A stretch of DNA of 64,000 nt from Effusibacillus lacus. Lineage in GTDB: Bacteria; Bacillota; Bacilli; Tumebacillales; Effusibacillaceae. A program made the position numbers and the translations under genes. The notes under the pieces are model-generated. The model searched no databases, had not been told where the DNA came from, and worked only from the letters and a program-made list of their open reading frames with translations. Every line of letters begins with the position of its first letter. The first letter of the stretch is position 1. The stretch covers positions 1 to 64,000 of the forward strand of contig NZ_BDUF01000022.1 of assembly GCF_002335525.1 (NCBI RefSeq), written 5' to 3'. Below are positions 8,019 through 16,713 of this stretch, piece by piece.

Positions 8019-9242
8019 ATGCAAACCAGGAGGTTCGGAAGAATCGGACTTGTTTCTGTGCTTTCCGCATCGCTGCTGATGGCATCCGCTTGCGGCAACT
8101 CCACGGAAACAGGCGGCAAAGAAACCGGAGGCAAGGAAACGAAGACCCCAATCAAAATCGGGGTGGTAACCTCAAAAACCGGCCCGTTGGAAGCCTATGG
8201 AAAACAGGAGCTCAACGGCTTGAAACTCGGCATCAAATATGCAACGGGCGGAACCAATGAAGTTCTGGGCCGAAAGATTGAAATCATTGAAGAAGACGAC
8301 CAGTTTAAACCGGAAGAAGGCAAGAACAAAGCCCGAAAGCTTCTGGAAGAAGACAAGGTTGACATCCTGCAGGGAACCGCGTCATCTCCGGTGGCCCTGG
8401 CCATCACCGATTTGGCAAAGGAAAACAAAAAGATCTTCATGATCGATCCGGCAACAGCAGATGACCTGACCGGAGCGCAATTCCATAAATACGTGTTCCG
8501 TACCGGCCGCAACACCGGACAGGACTGGGCTGCGGGAGCCAAGTATGCGGTGGAGAACCTTGGGAAAACCTTCTATCACATTGCGCCCGACAATGCGTTC
8601 GGCAAATCGAGCGCGGCTGCGGCAAGGGCTGCCATTGAAAAATTGGGCGGCCAAATCGTAAAAGAGGACTTTGCTCCGGCAACGACCCAGGACTTCACTC
8701 CCTACCTGCAAAGGGCCATTCAGTCCAATGCCAAGGTTCTGCTGATCACCTGGGCGGGAGCAACCCCCCTGTTCAAGCAAATCAACGAACTGGGAGTATA
8801 TCAAAAGATGACGGTTTATACCGGTATCCCGGATCTCGCGGGAATCAAGTCAATGGGTGACGGTGCCGAAGGAATGGTTGGATTCAACACCTATCACTAC
8901 ACCCTGCCCAAGACCAAGGAAAACGACTGGCTGGTAGAGAATCATAAGAAGGAATACGGTACGGTGCCTGACCTCTTCACCGCTGGTGGATTCGCGGCTG
9001 GAATTGCCATCGTGGAGGGTATCAAAAAAGCGGGTTCCACGGACGGAGACAAGATTGCGGCAGCTCTTGAAGGATTCAAGTTCCGGGCAGCCAAAGGCGA
9101 ATACACATTCCGTAAGGAAGACCATCAGGCTCTGCAGCCGATGTATATTGTGAAACTGAAGAAAAAAGACGGAGAACTGGTGCCGGAGCTGATCAAAGAG
9201 CTCTCGCCGGAGGAAACCGCACCGCCCATAACAGTGAAATAA
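8019..9242 (+). CDS. Liv-type ABC transporter substrate-binding lipoprotein
   Basis: 407-residue periplasmic-binding-protein type I (LivJ/AmiC-like) receptor. The signal peptide ends in a lipobox, LMASAC, with the lipidated Cys at residue 25, followed by a Gly/Thr/Lys-rich linker. The mature part begins IKIGVVTSKTGPLEAYG, typical of leucine-binding-protein-like receptors. It should sit on the outer face of the membrane and deliver its ligand to the LivHM permease. This family also binds aromatic and aliphatic carboxylates and amides, so leucine is not assured. The neighbouring CoA ligase and KAS-like enzymes favour a carboxylic acid (inference). It is followed by a strong hairpin before livG. 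Confidence 0.88.
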   Translation: MQTRRFGRIGLVSVLSASLLMASACGNSTETGGKETGGKETKTPIKIGVVTSKTGPLEAYGKQELNGLKLGIKYATGGTNEVLGRKIEIIEEDDQFKPEEGKNKARKLLEEDKVDILQGTASSPVALAITDLAKENKKIFMIDPATADDLTGAQFHKYVFRTGRNTGQDWAAGAKYAVENLGKTFYHIAPDNAFGKSSAAAARAAIEKLGGQIVKEDFAPATTQDFTPYLQRAIQSNAKVLLITWAGATPLFKQINELGVYQKMTVYTGIPDLAGIKSMGDGAEGMVGFNTYHYTLPKTKENDWLVENHKKEYGTVPDLFTAGGFAAGIAIVEGIKKAGSTDGDKIAAALEGFKFRAAKGEYTFRKEDHQALQPMYIVKLKKKDGELVPELIKELSPEETAPPITVK

Positions 9243-9260
9243 GTTCTGAATACCTGGTCG

Positions 9261-9284
9261 GATGCCCTGCCTTGGCAGGGCATC
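9261..9284 (+). terminator. Intercistronic hairpin between the binding-protein and ATPase genes
   Basis: GATGCCCTGC-CTTG-GCAGGGCATC, a perfect 10-bp stem with a tetraloop, followed only by TTTGCC. A partial terminator or 3' stabiliser at this place would give excess binding protein over the ATPases, a common arrangement in ABC operons (inference). Confidence 0.6.
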
Positions 9285-9305
9285 TTTGCCAAAGGAGGGA
9301 ATTCC

Positions 9306-10079
9306 ATGTCCGAGACCATGTTGCAGACAAAGGGTCTCACCATTCAATTCGGCGGTCACGTCGCCGTCAACCGGGTGGACTTCCGGTTGGAACCCCGGAC
9401 ATTCAAATCCATTATAGGACCCAACGGCGCCGGAAAAACCACTTTTTTCAATCTGATCAGCGGGCAATTGAAACCCACAGCGGGGACCGTTCATTTTAAA
9501 GGGACAGACATTACCGGATTCGCAGTACATGAACGAACACGTCTGGGGATCGGACGGTCTTTCCAAATTACAAACGTGTTTCCCAATTTGACCGTACTGG
9601 AGAACGTCCGGGTGGCAGTTCAGGCAAAAAGCGGTGTTGCGTTTCGTTTGTTATCCCACTATCGAAAATTCAGTCAGATCGAGGAGCAAGCGGCCAGGCT
9701 TCTGGAGCAAGTTCACCTGGCATCGAAAGCGGAACAATTGGCCAAGAATTTGTCGCACGGTGACAAGCGAAAACTGGAAATCGCGATTCTTCTGGCACTC
9801 CGGCCGGAATTGATTCTGCTGGACGAACCGACGGCCGGCATGTCCCTGGAGGAAGTGCCGTCAATCATTGAAGTGATCCGTTCCCTGAAAGCAACGGGTG
9901 AACATACGATTCTTCTGATCGAGCACAAGATTGACATGGTATTGGATTTGTCAGATTCGATAGCCGTTCTGTTCAACGGCAGACTTCTTGCAGACAGCAC
10001 CCCTGACGAAATCATGAACGATGAAAGGGTGCAATCCGCTTATCTGGGAGGTCTCTATGAAGACTCTATTAAAGGTTGA
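9306..10079 (+). CDS. livG: Branched-chain-type ABC transporter ATP-binding protein LivG
   Basis: 257 residues. Walker A GPNGAGKTT, Q-loop, signature LSHGDKRKLEIA (a variant of LSGGQ usual for LivG, where LS(H/Y)G is common), Walker B LILLDEPTAGM and H-loop IEH are all visible. It pairs with LivF to power import through LivH-LivM. It starts at ATG 9306 after AAAGGAGGG. Its 3' end overlaps livF by 23 bp, implying translational coupling. Confidence 0.92.
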   Translation: MSETMLQTKGLTIQFGGHVAVNRVDFRLEPRTFKSIIGPNGAGKTTFFNLISGQLKPTAGTVHFKGTDITGFAVHERTRLGIGRSFQITNVFPNLTVLENVRVAVQAKSGVAFRLLSHYRKFSQIEEQAARLLEQVHLASKAEQLAKNLSHGDKRKLEIAILLALRPELILLDEPTAGMSLEEVPSIIEVIRSLKATGEHTILLIEHKIDMVLDLSDSIAVLFNGRLLADSTPDEIMNDERVQSAYLGGLYEDSIKG

Positions 10080-10767
10080 GAACCTGCAGACATTCATTGG
10101 ACAGTATCACATTCTGCAGGGTGTGAATCTTGAGGTGGAAGAGGGATCTGTCACTGTGGTTTTAGGAAGAAACGGGGCCGGAAAAACCACCACCCTCAAA
10201 ACCATCATGGGGATTACTCCGCCAAAAGAGGGGCGAGTGATCTTTCGGGGAGAAGAAATTCAGGGCCTGGCTCCCCACCTGGCAGCCAACCGGGGAATCG
10301 GGTATGTCCCGGAGGATCAGGGGATTTTTTCCGATTTGACGGTTGAGGAGAACATGAAGCTTGCCATACGGAAAAACGACGCTTCCACCCGGGAGAGGTT
10401 GGATGTGGTATTGGAACTGTTCCCCGATCTGAAAATCGCGTGGAAAAGAAAAGGCGGAAATCTGAGCGGCGGACAAAAGCAGATGCTGTCCATTGCCCGG
10501 GCATTCGTCAATGACAATCACCTGCTGCTGATTGACGAACCCAGCAAAGGGTTGGCTCCGATAATAGTTGAGAAAGTGATGGAAGCCATCAACCAGCTGA
10601 AAGAGCACACGACCATTGTACTGGTGGAACAGAACTTCCTGATGGCCAGCGGAGTCGGTGATAACGTCTTCCTGTTGGATGACGGTCACACGGTCTATAA
10701 AGGCACAATGGCAGAACTGCAAAGAAACGATGAGTTGAAGAAGAAGTATCTCGGGATTGCGGTGTAA
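10057..10767 (+). CDS. livF: Branched-chain-type ABC transporter ATP-binding protein LivF
   Basis: 236 residues. Walker A GRNGAGKTT, signature LSGGQKQMLSIARAF, Walker B LLIDEPSKGLAP and switch region VEQN are typical of LivF. It is the second ATPase of the importer. The ATG at 10057 follows GGGAGGT inside the livG frame; an in-frame upstream ATG at 10021 would add residues unlike the family. livH follows after a short gap. Confidence 0.92.
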   Translation: MKTLLKVENLQTFIGQYHILQGVNLEVEEGSVTVVLGRNGAGKTTTLKTIMGITPPKEGRVIFRGEEIQGLAPHLAANRGIGYVPEDQGIFSDLTVEENMKLAIRKNDASTRERLDVVLELFPDLKIAWKRKGGNLSGGQKQMLSIARAFVNDNHLLLIDEPSKGLAPIIVEKVMEAINQLKEHTTIVLVEQNFLMASGVGDNVFLLDDGHTVYKGTMAELQRNDELKKKYLGIAV

Positions 10768-10786
10768 GGGAAGGGAGGTTGTTGCG

Positions 10787-11647
10787 GTGGATTTGCATGT
10801 GAATCTGTTTCTGAACGGCATATCTTTGGGCATGTTGATATTCCTGATCGCCGCGGGATTATCCCTGATCTTCGGATTCATGGGCGTGTTGAACTTTGCG
10901 CACGGGGCCATTTTTATCTGGGGGGCTTATTCGGGATGGACCGTGTATGGTCTGACAGGCAGCTTCGCCCTTGGATTGTTGGCGGGAACGTTTATCGGCG
11001 TGGCGCTGGGATACCTGGTCGAAAGGTTCTTCGTGCAGCGTTTCTACGGGGACCATATAGCTCAAATTCTTTTGACGCTTGGCTTAATGCTGGTATTGAC
11101 TGAATTGTTGAAGGTTTTCTGGGGCCCCAACATCCAAAACTTTGAAAAACCGGAGTTGCTGCAAGGGGTGGTTTCCATTCTCAACCAGCCGTTCCCCGTC
11201 TATAAAGGTTTTATCATTGTGGTGGGACTGCTGATCGTATTTGGAGTTCATTGGATGCTTACCCGCACAAAATACGGCATCATTATTCGCGCAGGCGTAC
11301 AGGATCCCGTAATGGTGCAGGCATTGGGTATCAATGTAAGAAAAGTATTTACCATGGTGTTTGCTTTCGGTGCGGCTCTGGCTTCTTTTGGCGGGGTGAT
11401 GTACGGTCCTTCCTTTGGCTCTTTGTTCCCGGAATTGGGGCTGCAGAATCAGCTGCTGGCATTCATTGTGATTGTTATCGGCGGCATAGGAAACTTTCTG
11501 GGAGCTTTCGTCGGCAGTTTGCTGGTGGGATTGTCCCAAACTTTTATGGGTTACTACTGGCCGGAAGCAGCTCTGGCAGTGAACGTGGCCTTGATGGTCA
11601 TTGTTTTGATGCTGAAACCGGAAGGCCTGTTCGGGATGCGGAGGTGA
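10787..11647 (+). CDS. livH: Branched-chain-type ABC transporter permease LivH
   Basis: 286-residue polytopic membrane protein. The N-terminal helix NGISLGMLIFLIAAGLSLIFG is followed by the LivH hallmark GVLNFAHGAIFIWGAY. About eight hydrophobic segments are evident, with the late VIVIGGIGNFLGAFVG motif. It starts at GTG 10787, 8 nt after AAGGGAGG. With LivM it forms the membrane channel of the importer. Confidence 0.9.
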   Translation: MDLHVNLFLNGISLGMLIFLIAAGLSLIFGFMGVLNFAHGAIFIWGAYSGWTVYGLTGSFALGLLAGTFIGVALGYLVERFFVQRFYGDHIAQILLTLGLMLVLTELLKVFWGPNIQNFEKPELLQGVVSILNQPFPVYKGFIIVVGLLIVFGVHWMLTRTKYGIIIRAGVQDPVMVQALGINVRKVFTMVFAFGAALASFGGVMYGPSFGSLFPELGLQNQLLAFIVIVIGGIGNFLGAFVGSLLVGLSQTFMGYYWPEAALAVNVALMVIVLMLKPEGLFGMRR

Positions 11648-11651
11648 AGGG

Positions 11652-12647
11652 ATGCTGAAATTTCTAAACAATAGGGCGGTTCTGTTGGCTTTTCTTGTCG
11701 TACTGGCTGTGATGCCTTTGATAAGTTCCAAGACTTTTATGGCCACATTGATTCAAATTTTTATTATCGCGGTCTATGCCATGAGTTATGACCTGCTTCT
11801 CGGGTATACGGGGATTGTATCGTTCGGCCATGCCATGTTTTTTGGAATTGGCGCTTACTCTGTTGCCATCATGAGTGACAAGCTGGATGATCCGAACATG
11901 GTGGTTCCGGGGATTCTGATTGGACTTATAATTTCGGTTCTACTGTCGGTGGCAATCGGATTCCTGTCCCTTCGGGTAAGGGAAGTCTATTTTTCCATGA
12001 TTACGCTGGCAGTTGCGGAACTGCTGTTTATTGTGGCGGAGAAGTGGACCCGGGTGACAGGCGGAAACGATGGGATGAGTTTTTCGATTCCGGAATTCCT
12101 GCGTGACCGTACGGTTATGTACTATGCCGCACTGCTTTTCCTGGTCTGCATGTATCTGTTCCTGAAGCGTGTGGTGGATTCTCCGCTGGGGAAAACCTTG
12201 CAGGCCATTCGTGAGAATGAACAACGCGTGGAGTCATTAGGCTATAACGTACTGGGTTTTAAAGTGGTATCCATCGTCATCTCCGGAGCAGTTGCCACTC
12301 TTGCAGGCGTTATGTTCGGTCTGTTCCAGCGTTTTGTGAATACTTCCGTCCTGGGTCTTGATAAAACAATCGAGGCGCTGTTGGCTACAATTATTGGCGG
12401 GGCCGGCACTTTGATCGGCTCCGTGTTGGGAGCGGGTGTGATCCGGTTTGCCCAGGACTGGCTCACTTCCTTGACCAAGGTTCATCCGATCTTCGAGAGA
12501 TGGATGATCATCTTCGGAATCCTGTACATCTTGATCGTTATGTTCTTCCCAAAAGGGATTGTCGGCACCATCCGTGAGAAATTCATGACCAACAGGGGGA
12601 ATGGCGATGCCCTTCGCGCAGGTGAACGGAATCAAACTTCATTATGA
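11652..12647 (+). CDS. livM: Branched-chain-type ABC transporter permease LivM
   Basis: 331-residue permease. Hydrophobic helices alternate with the family motif LLLGYTGIVSFGHAMFFGIGAY and a C-terminal ATIIGGAGTLIGSVLGA. It starts 4 nt after livH and its ribosome site lies over the livH stop. The end overlaps the alpha/beta hydrolase gene by about 41 bp, so the two are probably co-translated. Confidence 0.9.
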   Translation: MLKFLNNRAVLLAFLVVLAVMPLISSKTFMATLIQIFIIAVYAMSYDLLLGYTGIVSFGHAMFFGIGAYSVAIMSDKLDDPNMVVPGILIGLIISVLLSVAIGFLSLRVREVYFSMITLAVAELLFIVAEKWTRVTGGNDGMSFSIPEFLRDRTVMYYAALLFLVCMYLFLKRVVDSPLGKTLQAIRENEQRVESLGYNVLGFKVVSIVISGAVATLAGVMFGLFQRFVNTSVLGLDKTIEALLATIIGGAGTLIGSVLGAGVIRFAQDWLTSLTKVHPIFERWMIIFGILYILIVMFFPKGIVGTIREKFMTNRGNGDALRAGERNQTSL

Positions 12648-13401
12648 TACGGCAGGCACTGGCACTCCAGCGCTGGTACTGATTCACGGCAACGTCGGGT
12701 CGAGCCGCTGGTGGGATCCGGTTTGGGGGCTGTTGGCTGACAACTATACAGTCATTCGTCTGGATTTGAGGGGAGCCGGCAAGAGCGACAAGCCGGGGGA
12801 CGGGTATGCGGTTCCCCGGTACTCGGAGGATGTAAGGGCGTTGCTCAAGCACTTGGGGCATGAGAGTGTGATCGCAGTGGGCCATTCGATGGGCGGAGCG
12901 ATTGCGATGGATATGGCCGTAAACCAACCCGGCCTAGTGAAGGGAATGGTGCTTGTGAATCCGGCCCCGGCGGAGGGGTTTGTCACGCCGGAAGAACGAA
13001 AACCTCTGATCGAGCAAATGATCCGCGACCGCAATCTGATGAAGATGGCTCTGTCGGCAGTTGTACCCACCGCCGCACAGGGAGAACTGTTTGAAGCCAT
13101 CGTCGACGATGCAATGATCGCGGGTCCGACCATTGTGTCCAATTACACATCCCTCGGCCAGGCCGACTACAGGTCCCGTCTTTCGGGTCTTGCCATCCCC
13201 ACACTCATCGTCTATGGGGTGCTGGATACCCTGATTCCGCTGGACATGATCGAACGGACCCGTGATGCGATTGCAGGCAGCGAACTGGTCCTTTATGACG
13301 GAATCGGCCACTCGCCCAATGTGGAAGTGCCCGACCGGCTGGTAAAGGATATTTCCAGGTTTATAGAGAAGATTCCCGCAGTCAAAGAGAATGACCTTTG
13401 A
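12607..13401 (+). CDS. Alpha/beta-fold hydrolase
   Basis: 264-residue soluble hydrolase. The oxyanion region is LIHGNVGSSRWWD. The nucleophile elbow GHSMGG carries the catalytic serine (about residue 97). The acid is likely Asp in YGVLDTLIP and the base His is in GIGHSPN. The ATG at 12607 lies 6 nt after AGGGGGA; the ATG at 12601 is too close. As last gene of the importer operon it may hydrolyse an ester, lactone or beta-diketone on the route of the imported compound; related enzymes include ring-cleavage hydrolases and enol-lactonases (inference). The substrate cannot be assigned. Confidence 0.8.
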   Translation: MPFAQVNGIKLHYDTAGTGTPALVLIHGNVGSSRWWDPVWGLLADNYTVIRLDLRGAGKSDKPGDGYAVPRYSEDVRALLKHLGHESVIAVGHSMGGAIAMDMAVNQPGLVKGMVLVNPAPAEGFVTPEERKPLIEQMIRDRNLMKMALSAVVPTAAQGELFEAIVDDAMIAGPTIVSNYTSLGQADYRSRLSGLAIPTLIVYGVLDTLIPLDMIERTRDAIAGSELVLYDGIGHSPNVEVPDRLVKDISRFIEKIPAVKENDL

Positions 13402-13433
13402 AACGGAACGTTCATTCACATGATGGGTAAAGC

Positions 13434-13470
13434 ATCAGGGAATCTCCGTGTAGGAATTCCCTGATCTTAT
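13434..13470 (+). terminator. Terminator-like hairpin closing the Liv operon
   Basis: ATCAGGGAAT and ATTCCCTGAT form a perfect 10-bp stem with a 12-nt loop. The tail is only moderately T-rich (CTTATGTTATT). Confidence 0.55.
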
Positions 13471-13544
13471 GTTATTCCAAAAATTCATCGTAAAATTCAA
13501 TTCACTCTTTTGCTCAACCATAATAAAATTCCCTCATGCCTCTT

Positions 13545-13740
13545 TTATTCTTTGTCAATCGGGGACTTACTATGATCGTCATAGGCATCAATATATAAAT
13601 GTCCATTAGCTCCCAGAACCGCATAAGCCACATCTTTTACACGAAGATTGCGTTTGTCTAATTCTTTCTCTAACCACGAGTGTGTAATTTCATTTTCCTT
13701 TAGACATTGTAATCGTTCAGTAAACCATGCTGCACGATAT
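13545..13740 (-). pseudogene. Remnant of a DUF421 (YetF-like) membrane protein, C-terminal part
   Basis: The minus strand reads through about 65 codons ending in VLGANGHLYIDAYDDHSK and a stop at 13545-13547. The upstream part has WLEKELDKRNLRVKDV, the cytoplasmic tail pattern of DUF421/YetF proteins. A stop precedes the segment, and neither the membrane helices nor a start codon are found upstream, so only the last third of a normal gene (about 220 residues) remains. Base composition is more AT-rich than the flanks. YetF proteins lie in the membrane of sporulating Bacilli and some affect spore germination. Confidence 0.65.
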
Positions 13741-13843
13741 GTGGAAACGACGGGTTATCACCACGGACACTAATGGCCTATTCTTCCTGGATTCCAAGAA
13801 AAATCCACATAAGCTGAACGCTTTAAAATCTGTGCTTTCGTAG
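13739..13843 (+). CDS. Possible 34-residue open frame of unknown identity
   Basis: ATG at 13739 reads MWKRRVITTDTNGLFFLDSK and continues to a stop at 13841. The reading looks protein-like (basic start, mixed centre), but there is no good ribosome site and it overlaps the edge of the DUF421 remnant. It may itself be a fragment. I do not recognise it. Confidence 0.25.
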   Translation: MWKRRVITTDTNGLFFLDSKKNPHKLNALKSVLS

Positions 13844-13874
13844 GATGGTAGTGGTACAAAAAGGGGGGAAATAG

Positions 13875-14246
13875 ATGCCTATTACTCATCAATACGCATT
13901 ACAATATTTTGGTCAACCTATATGTGCACAATGCCATGGTGGGGTTAAACATTACGGAATTGTACGGCAGGTAACACCAAAAGGAATTTGGCTGGATTCA
14001 CTACCGGCAAGAGGAGTTCCTGTCACAGGGAGAACCAACAAAGTAAAAGCGGTTACAGCGAATAAACCTCAAGCCGTAGTTGGGGAAAATGTTCAGCTTG
14101 GATTTGGATTTGGGCGTTTCTTCCTTCCGTTCCTAACTATCCTCGCATTGTTACCACTTTTGTTCGGTGGATTCGGTTACGGTTCTGGTTATGGTTCTGG
14201 TTACGGTTCTGGTTATGGTCCTGGTTATGGTTACCCCGGTTTCTAA
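13875..14246 (+). CDS. Small protein with Gly-Tyr-Gly-Ser repeat tail
   Basis: 123 residues, not assigned to a named family. The N-terminal 70 residues form a compact domain with CAQCHGGVKHYGIV (a CxxC plus His, possible metal site) and a beta-rich core. One hydrophobic helix (FLPFLTILALLPLLFGG) follows, then a C-terminal run of GYGSGYGS repeats ending GYPGF. Similar small Bacillales proteins occur in spore or envelope contexts, but that is recollection and not shown here. AAAGGGGGGAAAT precedes the ATG and a clean terminator follows, so the gene looks intact and monocistronic. It lies in an AT-richer island beside gene debris. Confidence 0.7.
   Translation: MPITHQYALQYFGQPICAQCHGGVKHYGIVRQVTPKGIWLDSLPARGVPVTGRTNKVKAVTANKPQAVVGENVQLGFGFGRFFLPFLTILALLPLLFGGFGYGSGYGSGYGSGYGPGYGYPGF
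14175..14232 (+). repeat. 12-bp tandem repeat encoding GYGS
   Basis: GGTTAYGGTTCT is repeated four times with small changes (TAC/TAT alternating, one TCT to CCT), then decays into GGTTATGGTTAC. The repeat lies in frame at the 3' end of the small gene at 13875-14246 and could change copy number by slippage. Confidence 0.85.
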
Positions 14247-14257
14247 TTAGTAATAAC

Positions 14258-14292
14258 GAAAGAACGAGGCCAGCAACGGCCTCTTTCTTTTG
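14258..14292 (+). terminator. Terminator of the Gly-Tyr repeat gene
   Basis: GAGGCC-AGCAAC-GGCCTC followed by TTTCTTTT, with AAAG/CTTT extending the stem. Confidence 0.85.
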
Positions 14293-14550
14293 ATCCCGAA
14301 GAATTTCACAATTGCTTGAAAATCTGATGTTTGACAGCTGGTTTGCCTATCCAGCTGCTGTAACGTACGAGTACGAAGATCGGCAACTTGACGCTGTCCC
14401 AGTAATCATTCACATTCTGATCATACTCTTGCTGCAAAAAAGGGGTAGCGTTCAATACAGGGAAACACAGGAAAAAAGAAGTTAAATAGAGAAGATAGCA
14501 ACATATACTTGATTGGAAGCATAGGAATCTCATGGCGGAGGGGAACGGGA
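14293..14550. other. Gene-free stretch before the thiolase
   Basis: Nothing firmly supported. On the + strand about 14329-14485 reads MFDSWFAYPAAV and continues about 50 codons. The DSWF..P pattern resembles the catalytic region of IS4-type transposases and may be a highly decayed trace. The thiolase promoter should lie near 14470-14530 but has no clear consensus. Confidence 0.3.
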
Positions 14551-15726
14551 ATGAGAGAAGTCTATTTGGTGTCGGCTGTCCGATCGGCCATTGGTACGTT
14601 TGGCGGAGCATTCAAGGAAATGATGCCGAGCGAACTGGTGGTTCCGGTTTTGCAGGAAGCGGTGGCACGGGCAGGCATTCATGCGGAACAGGTTGAGGAA
14701 GTGATTCTTGGCAACTGCATTCAGCGGACGGACGAACCGAACGTGGCGCGGACCGGTGCTTTGAAAGCGGGATTTCCCATCACGGCGACCGGCTATACCA
14801 TCCAAAGGCAGTGCGCGTCAGGACTGCAGGCGATTCTCAGCGGCATGCAGCAGATTCAAACCGGGAATGCTGACGTTATCGTTGCCGGCGGGGTGGAAGT
14901 GATGAGCTCCAGTCCTTACGTTCTGAAGCAGTACCGTTGGGGAGGCCGTCTGCAGCACGGGCAAGTGACCGATACCGTCTGGGAAATTCTTGAAGATCCG
15001 ATTCACAAGATCATGATGGGGGAAACGGCAGAGCGTGTTGCTGAGAAATATGGAATCACCCGGGAGGAGCAGGACCAGGTTGCTTTTGAGAGCCACCGCA
15101 AGGCATTGGCGGCCCAGGAATCGGGCCGGTTCGACCGGGAGATCGTGAAGGTTGCGGCAAGAGCGGGAAGAAAAACGGTGGAAGTCTCCAAGGATGAACA
15201 TCCGCGTCCCGACATTTCTTTCGAAAGCCTCTCCGCACTCAAGCCCGTCTTTCGGAAAGACGGAACCGTGACAGCGGGGAATGCTTCCGGGATTAACGAC
15301 GGAGCGGCTGCAGTTGTTCTCATGTCCGGGGAAAAAGTCAAGGAACTGGGTGTGAAACCGATGGCCCGCTTGGTCGCCGGTGCTGTGGCAGGCGTTGAGC
15401 CGGAATTGATGGGATACGGTCCCGTTCCGGCGGTTCAGAAGCTCCTTGCCAAAACCGGAATGAAGAAAGAGGATATCGACGTATGGGAAATCAACGAAGC
15501 GTTTGCCGCCCAATATCTGGCTGTTGAGAAACTGCTCGAACTGGATCGCAGCAAAGTGAACCTGAACGGTTCCGGAATCTCCCTGGGTCATCCAGTCGGA
15601 TGCACGGGCGCCCGGATTACCACCACACTGGTTCACGAATTGCATCAAGGGAACTTTCGATACGGAATTTCTTCCCTGTGTGTCGGGGGCGGCATCGGAG
15701 TAGCCCTACTTTTGGAAAGAGTCTGA
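14551..15726 (+). CDS. Acetyl-CoA C-acyltransferase (thiolase)
   Basis: 391 residues, the standard length of degradative/biosynthetic thiolases. The acyl-accepting Cys88 is in [16 protein letters not shown] and the catalytic His in [15 protein letters not shown] are present, as is the second Cys in SLCVGGGIG. It catalyses reversible thiolysis of 3-ketoacyl-CoA or acetoacetyl-CoA formation. The ATG at 14551 follows GGAGGGG; the longer frame from 14509 has no support. It stands alone between a gene-poor stretch and a terminator, but its activity fits the acyl-CoA cluster upstream. Confidence 0.92.
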   Translation: MREVYLVSAVRSAIGTFGGAFKEMMPSELVVPVLQEAVARAGIHAEQVEEVILGNCIQRTDEPNVARTGALKAGFPITATGYTIQRQCASGLQAILSGMQQIQTGNADVIVAGGVEVMSSSPYVLKQYRWGGRLQHGQVTDTVWEILEDPIHKIMMGETAERVAEKYGITREEQDQVAFESHRKALAAQESGRFDREIVKVAARAGRKTVEVSKDEHPRPDISFESLSALKPVFRKDGTVTAGNASGINDGAAAVVLMSGEKVKELGVKPMARLVAGAVAGVEPELMGYGPVPAVQKLLAKTGMKKEDIDVWEINEAFAAQYLAVEKLLELDRSKVNLNGSGISLGHPVGCTGARITTTLVHELHQGNFRYGISSLCVGGGIGVALLLERV

Positions 15727-15741
15727 TCGAAGGAGCGGTGA

Positions 15742-15790
15742 AAGAACCGTTTACAGGGGATACCTCTCCCCTCCGGACGGTTCTTTTTGT
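15742..15790 (+). terminator. Terminator after the thiolase
   Basis: AAGAACCGT and ACGGTTCTT enclose an inner AGGGGA/TCCCCT stem, followed by TTTTTGTTTTT. Confidence 0.85.
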
Positions 15791-15876
15791 TTTTACCTGT
15801 TTTAATCTTGTTGTTTTTGTCCTGAAAAGCTATATTGCTTAAAATAAAGCTATATTACAGATGGAAGAAGGATATT

Positions 15877-16713
15877 ATGATTTATCATGTGACCTACCTG
15901 TCCGATGGATTAAAGGTGAAAGGATATCTCGGTCTGCCGAATGGTTATGAACTCCATATATCGGAATTGCAAGGTATGATCAGCCGGTTTTATGGTTCTT
16001 CAGACCTTCCGGTAACAGAAATAGCAAGTTCCATCAGTCAGGAGAAAAAAGACATCCGATTGTTCAAGTTGCCTGTTCTCCTTTACTGTCGGGGCGGCAT
16101 TGGCAAATTCGGAAGGGTCAAGACGGATTGGATCGAACAATTCGCCGATTATGGATACGTGATTTTTGCTCCCTCCTATCGGGGGAACGAAGGTGGAGAG
16201 GGACGCGATGAATTTGGCGGAAGTGACAAGGAAGATGTTCTTTCCGCGTATCGTCTTCTGCAGAATCTTTCGTTCGTCAATCCCGAACGAATTTCTGTCA
16301 TGGGCTTTTCGCGCGGCGCTATCAATGCCACGTTAACTGCTGTGGAAATTCCTGCAGTACACAGATTGATTCTGTGGAATGGAGTGACAGACTTGGCGCA
16401 AACCTATGAAGAGCGGATTGATTTGCGAAGAATGCTCAAACGCGTGCTTGGGGGCTCACCTGCCAAAAAGCCGGGCTCTTATCAATCCCGCTCCCCACTG
16501 CTGATGGCAAACCGTATCCGCTGTCCAGTCCTGATTATGCATGGGTCAGAAGATAGGCAAGTCGATTTCAGTCACGGGTTAAACATGTATAAAAAATTGA
16601 AAGAACTTGGAGGTAACGTGGACATGCATTTCTATCGGGGGTACGGACATCATTTTCCGCCCCCGATACATGAAGCGGCAGTCGAACGTATGTTTGGTTG
16701 GATAGGACATTAA
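15877..16713 (+). CDS. Alpha/beta hydrolase, prolyl-oligopeptidase (S9)-like
   Basis: 278-residue protein. The oxyanion region is PVLLYCRGG, the nucleophile elbow GFSRGA carries the serine, the acid is Asp in HGSEDRQV and the base His is in GYGHHFPPP. This is the arrangement of S9-type peptidases and esterases (dienelactone-hydrolase fold) without a beta-propeller. The ATG at 15877 follows AAGAAGGA; an upstream in-frame start at 15835 lies in AT-rich sequence without a ribosome site. Its stop codon overlaps that of the convergent deformylase gene (16710-16713). Substrate unknown. Confidence 0.75.
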   Translation: MIYHVTYLSDGLKVKGYLGLPNGYELHISELQGMISRFYGSSDLPVTEIASSISQEKKDIRLFKLPVLLYCRGGIGKFGRVKTDWIEQFADYGYVIFAPSYRGNEGGEGRDEFGGSDKEDVLSAYRLLQNLSFVNPERISVMGFSRGAINATLTAVEIPAVHRLILWNGVTDLAQTYEERIDLRRMLKRVLGGSPAKKPGSYQSRSPLLMANRIRCPVLIMHGSEDRQVDFSHGLNMYKKLKELGGNVDMHFYRGYGHHFPPPIHEAAVERMFGWIGH

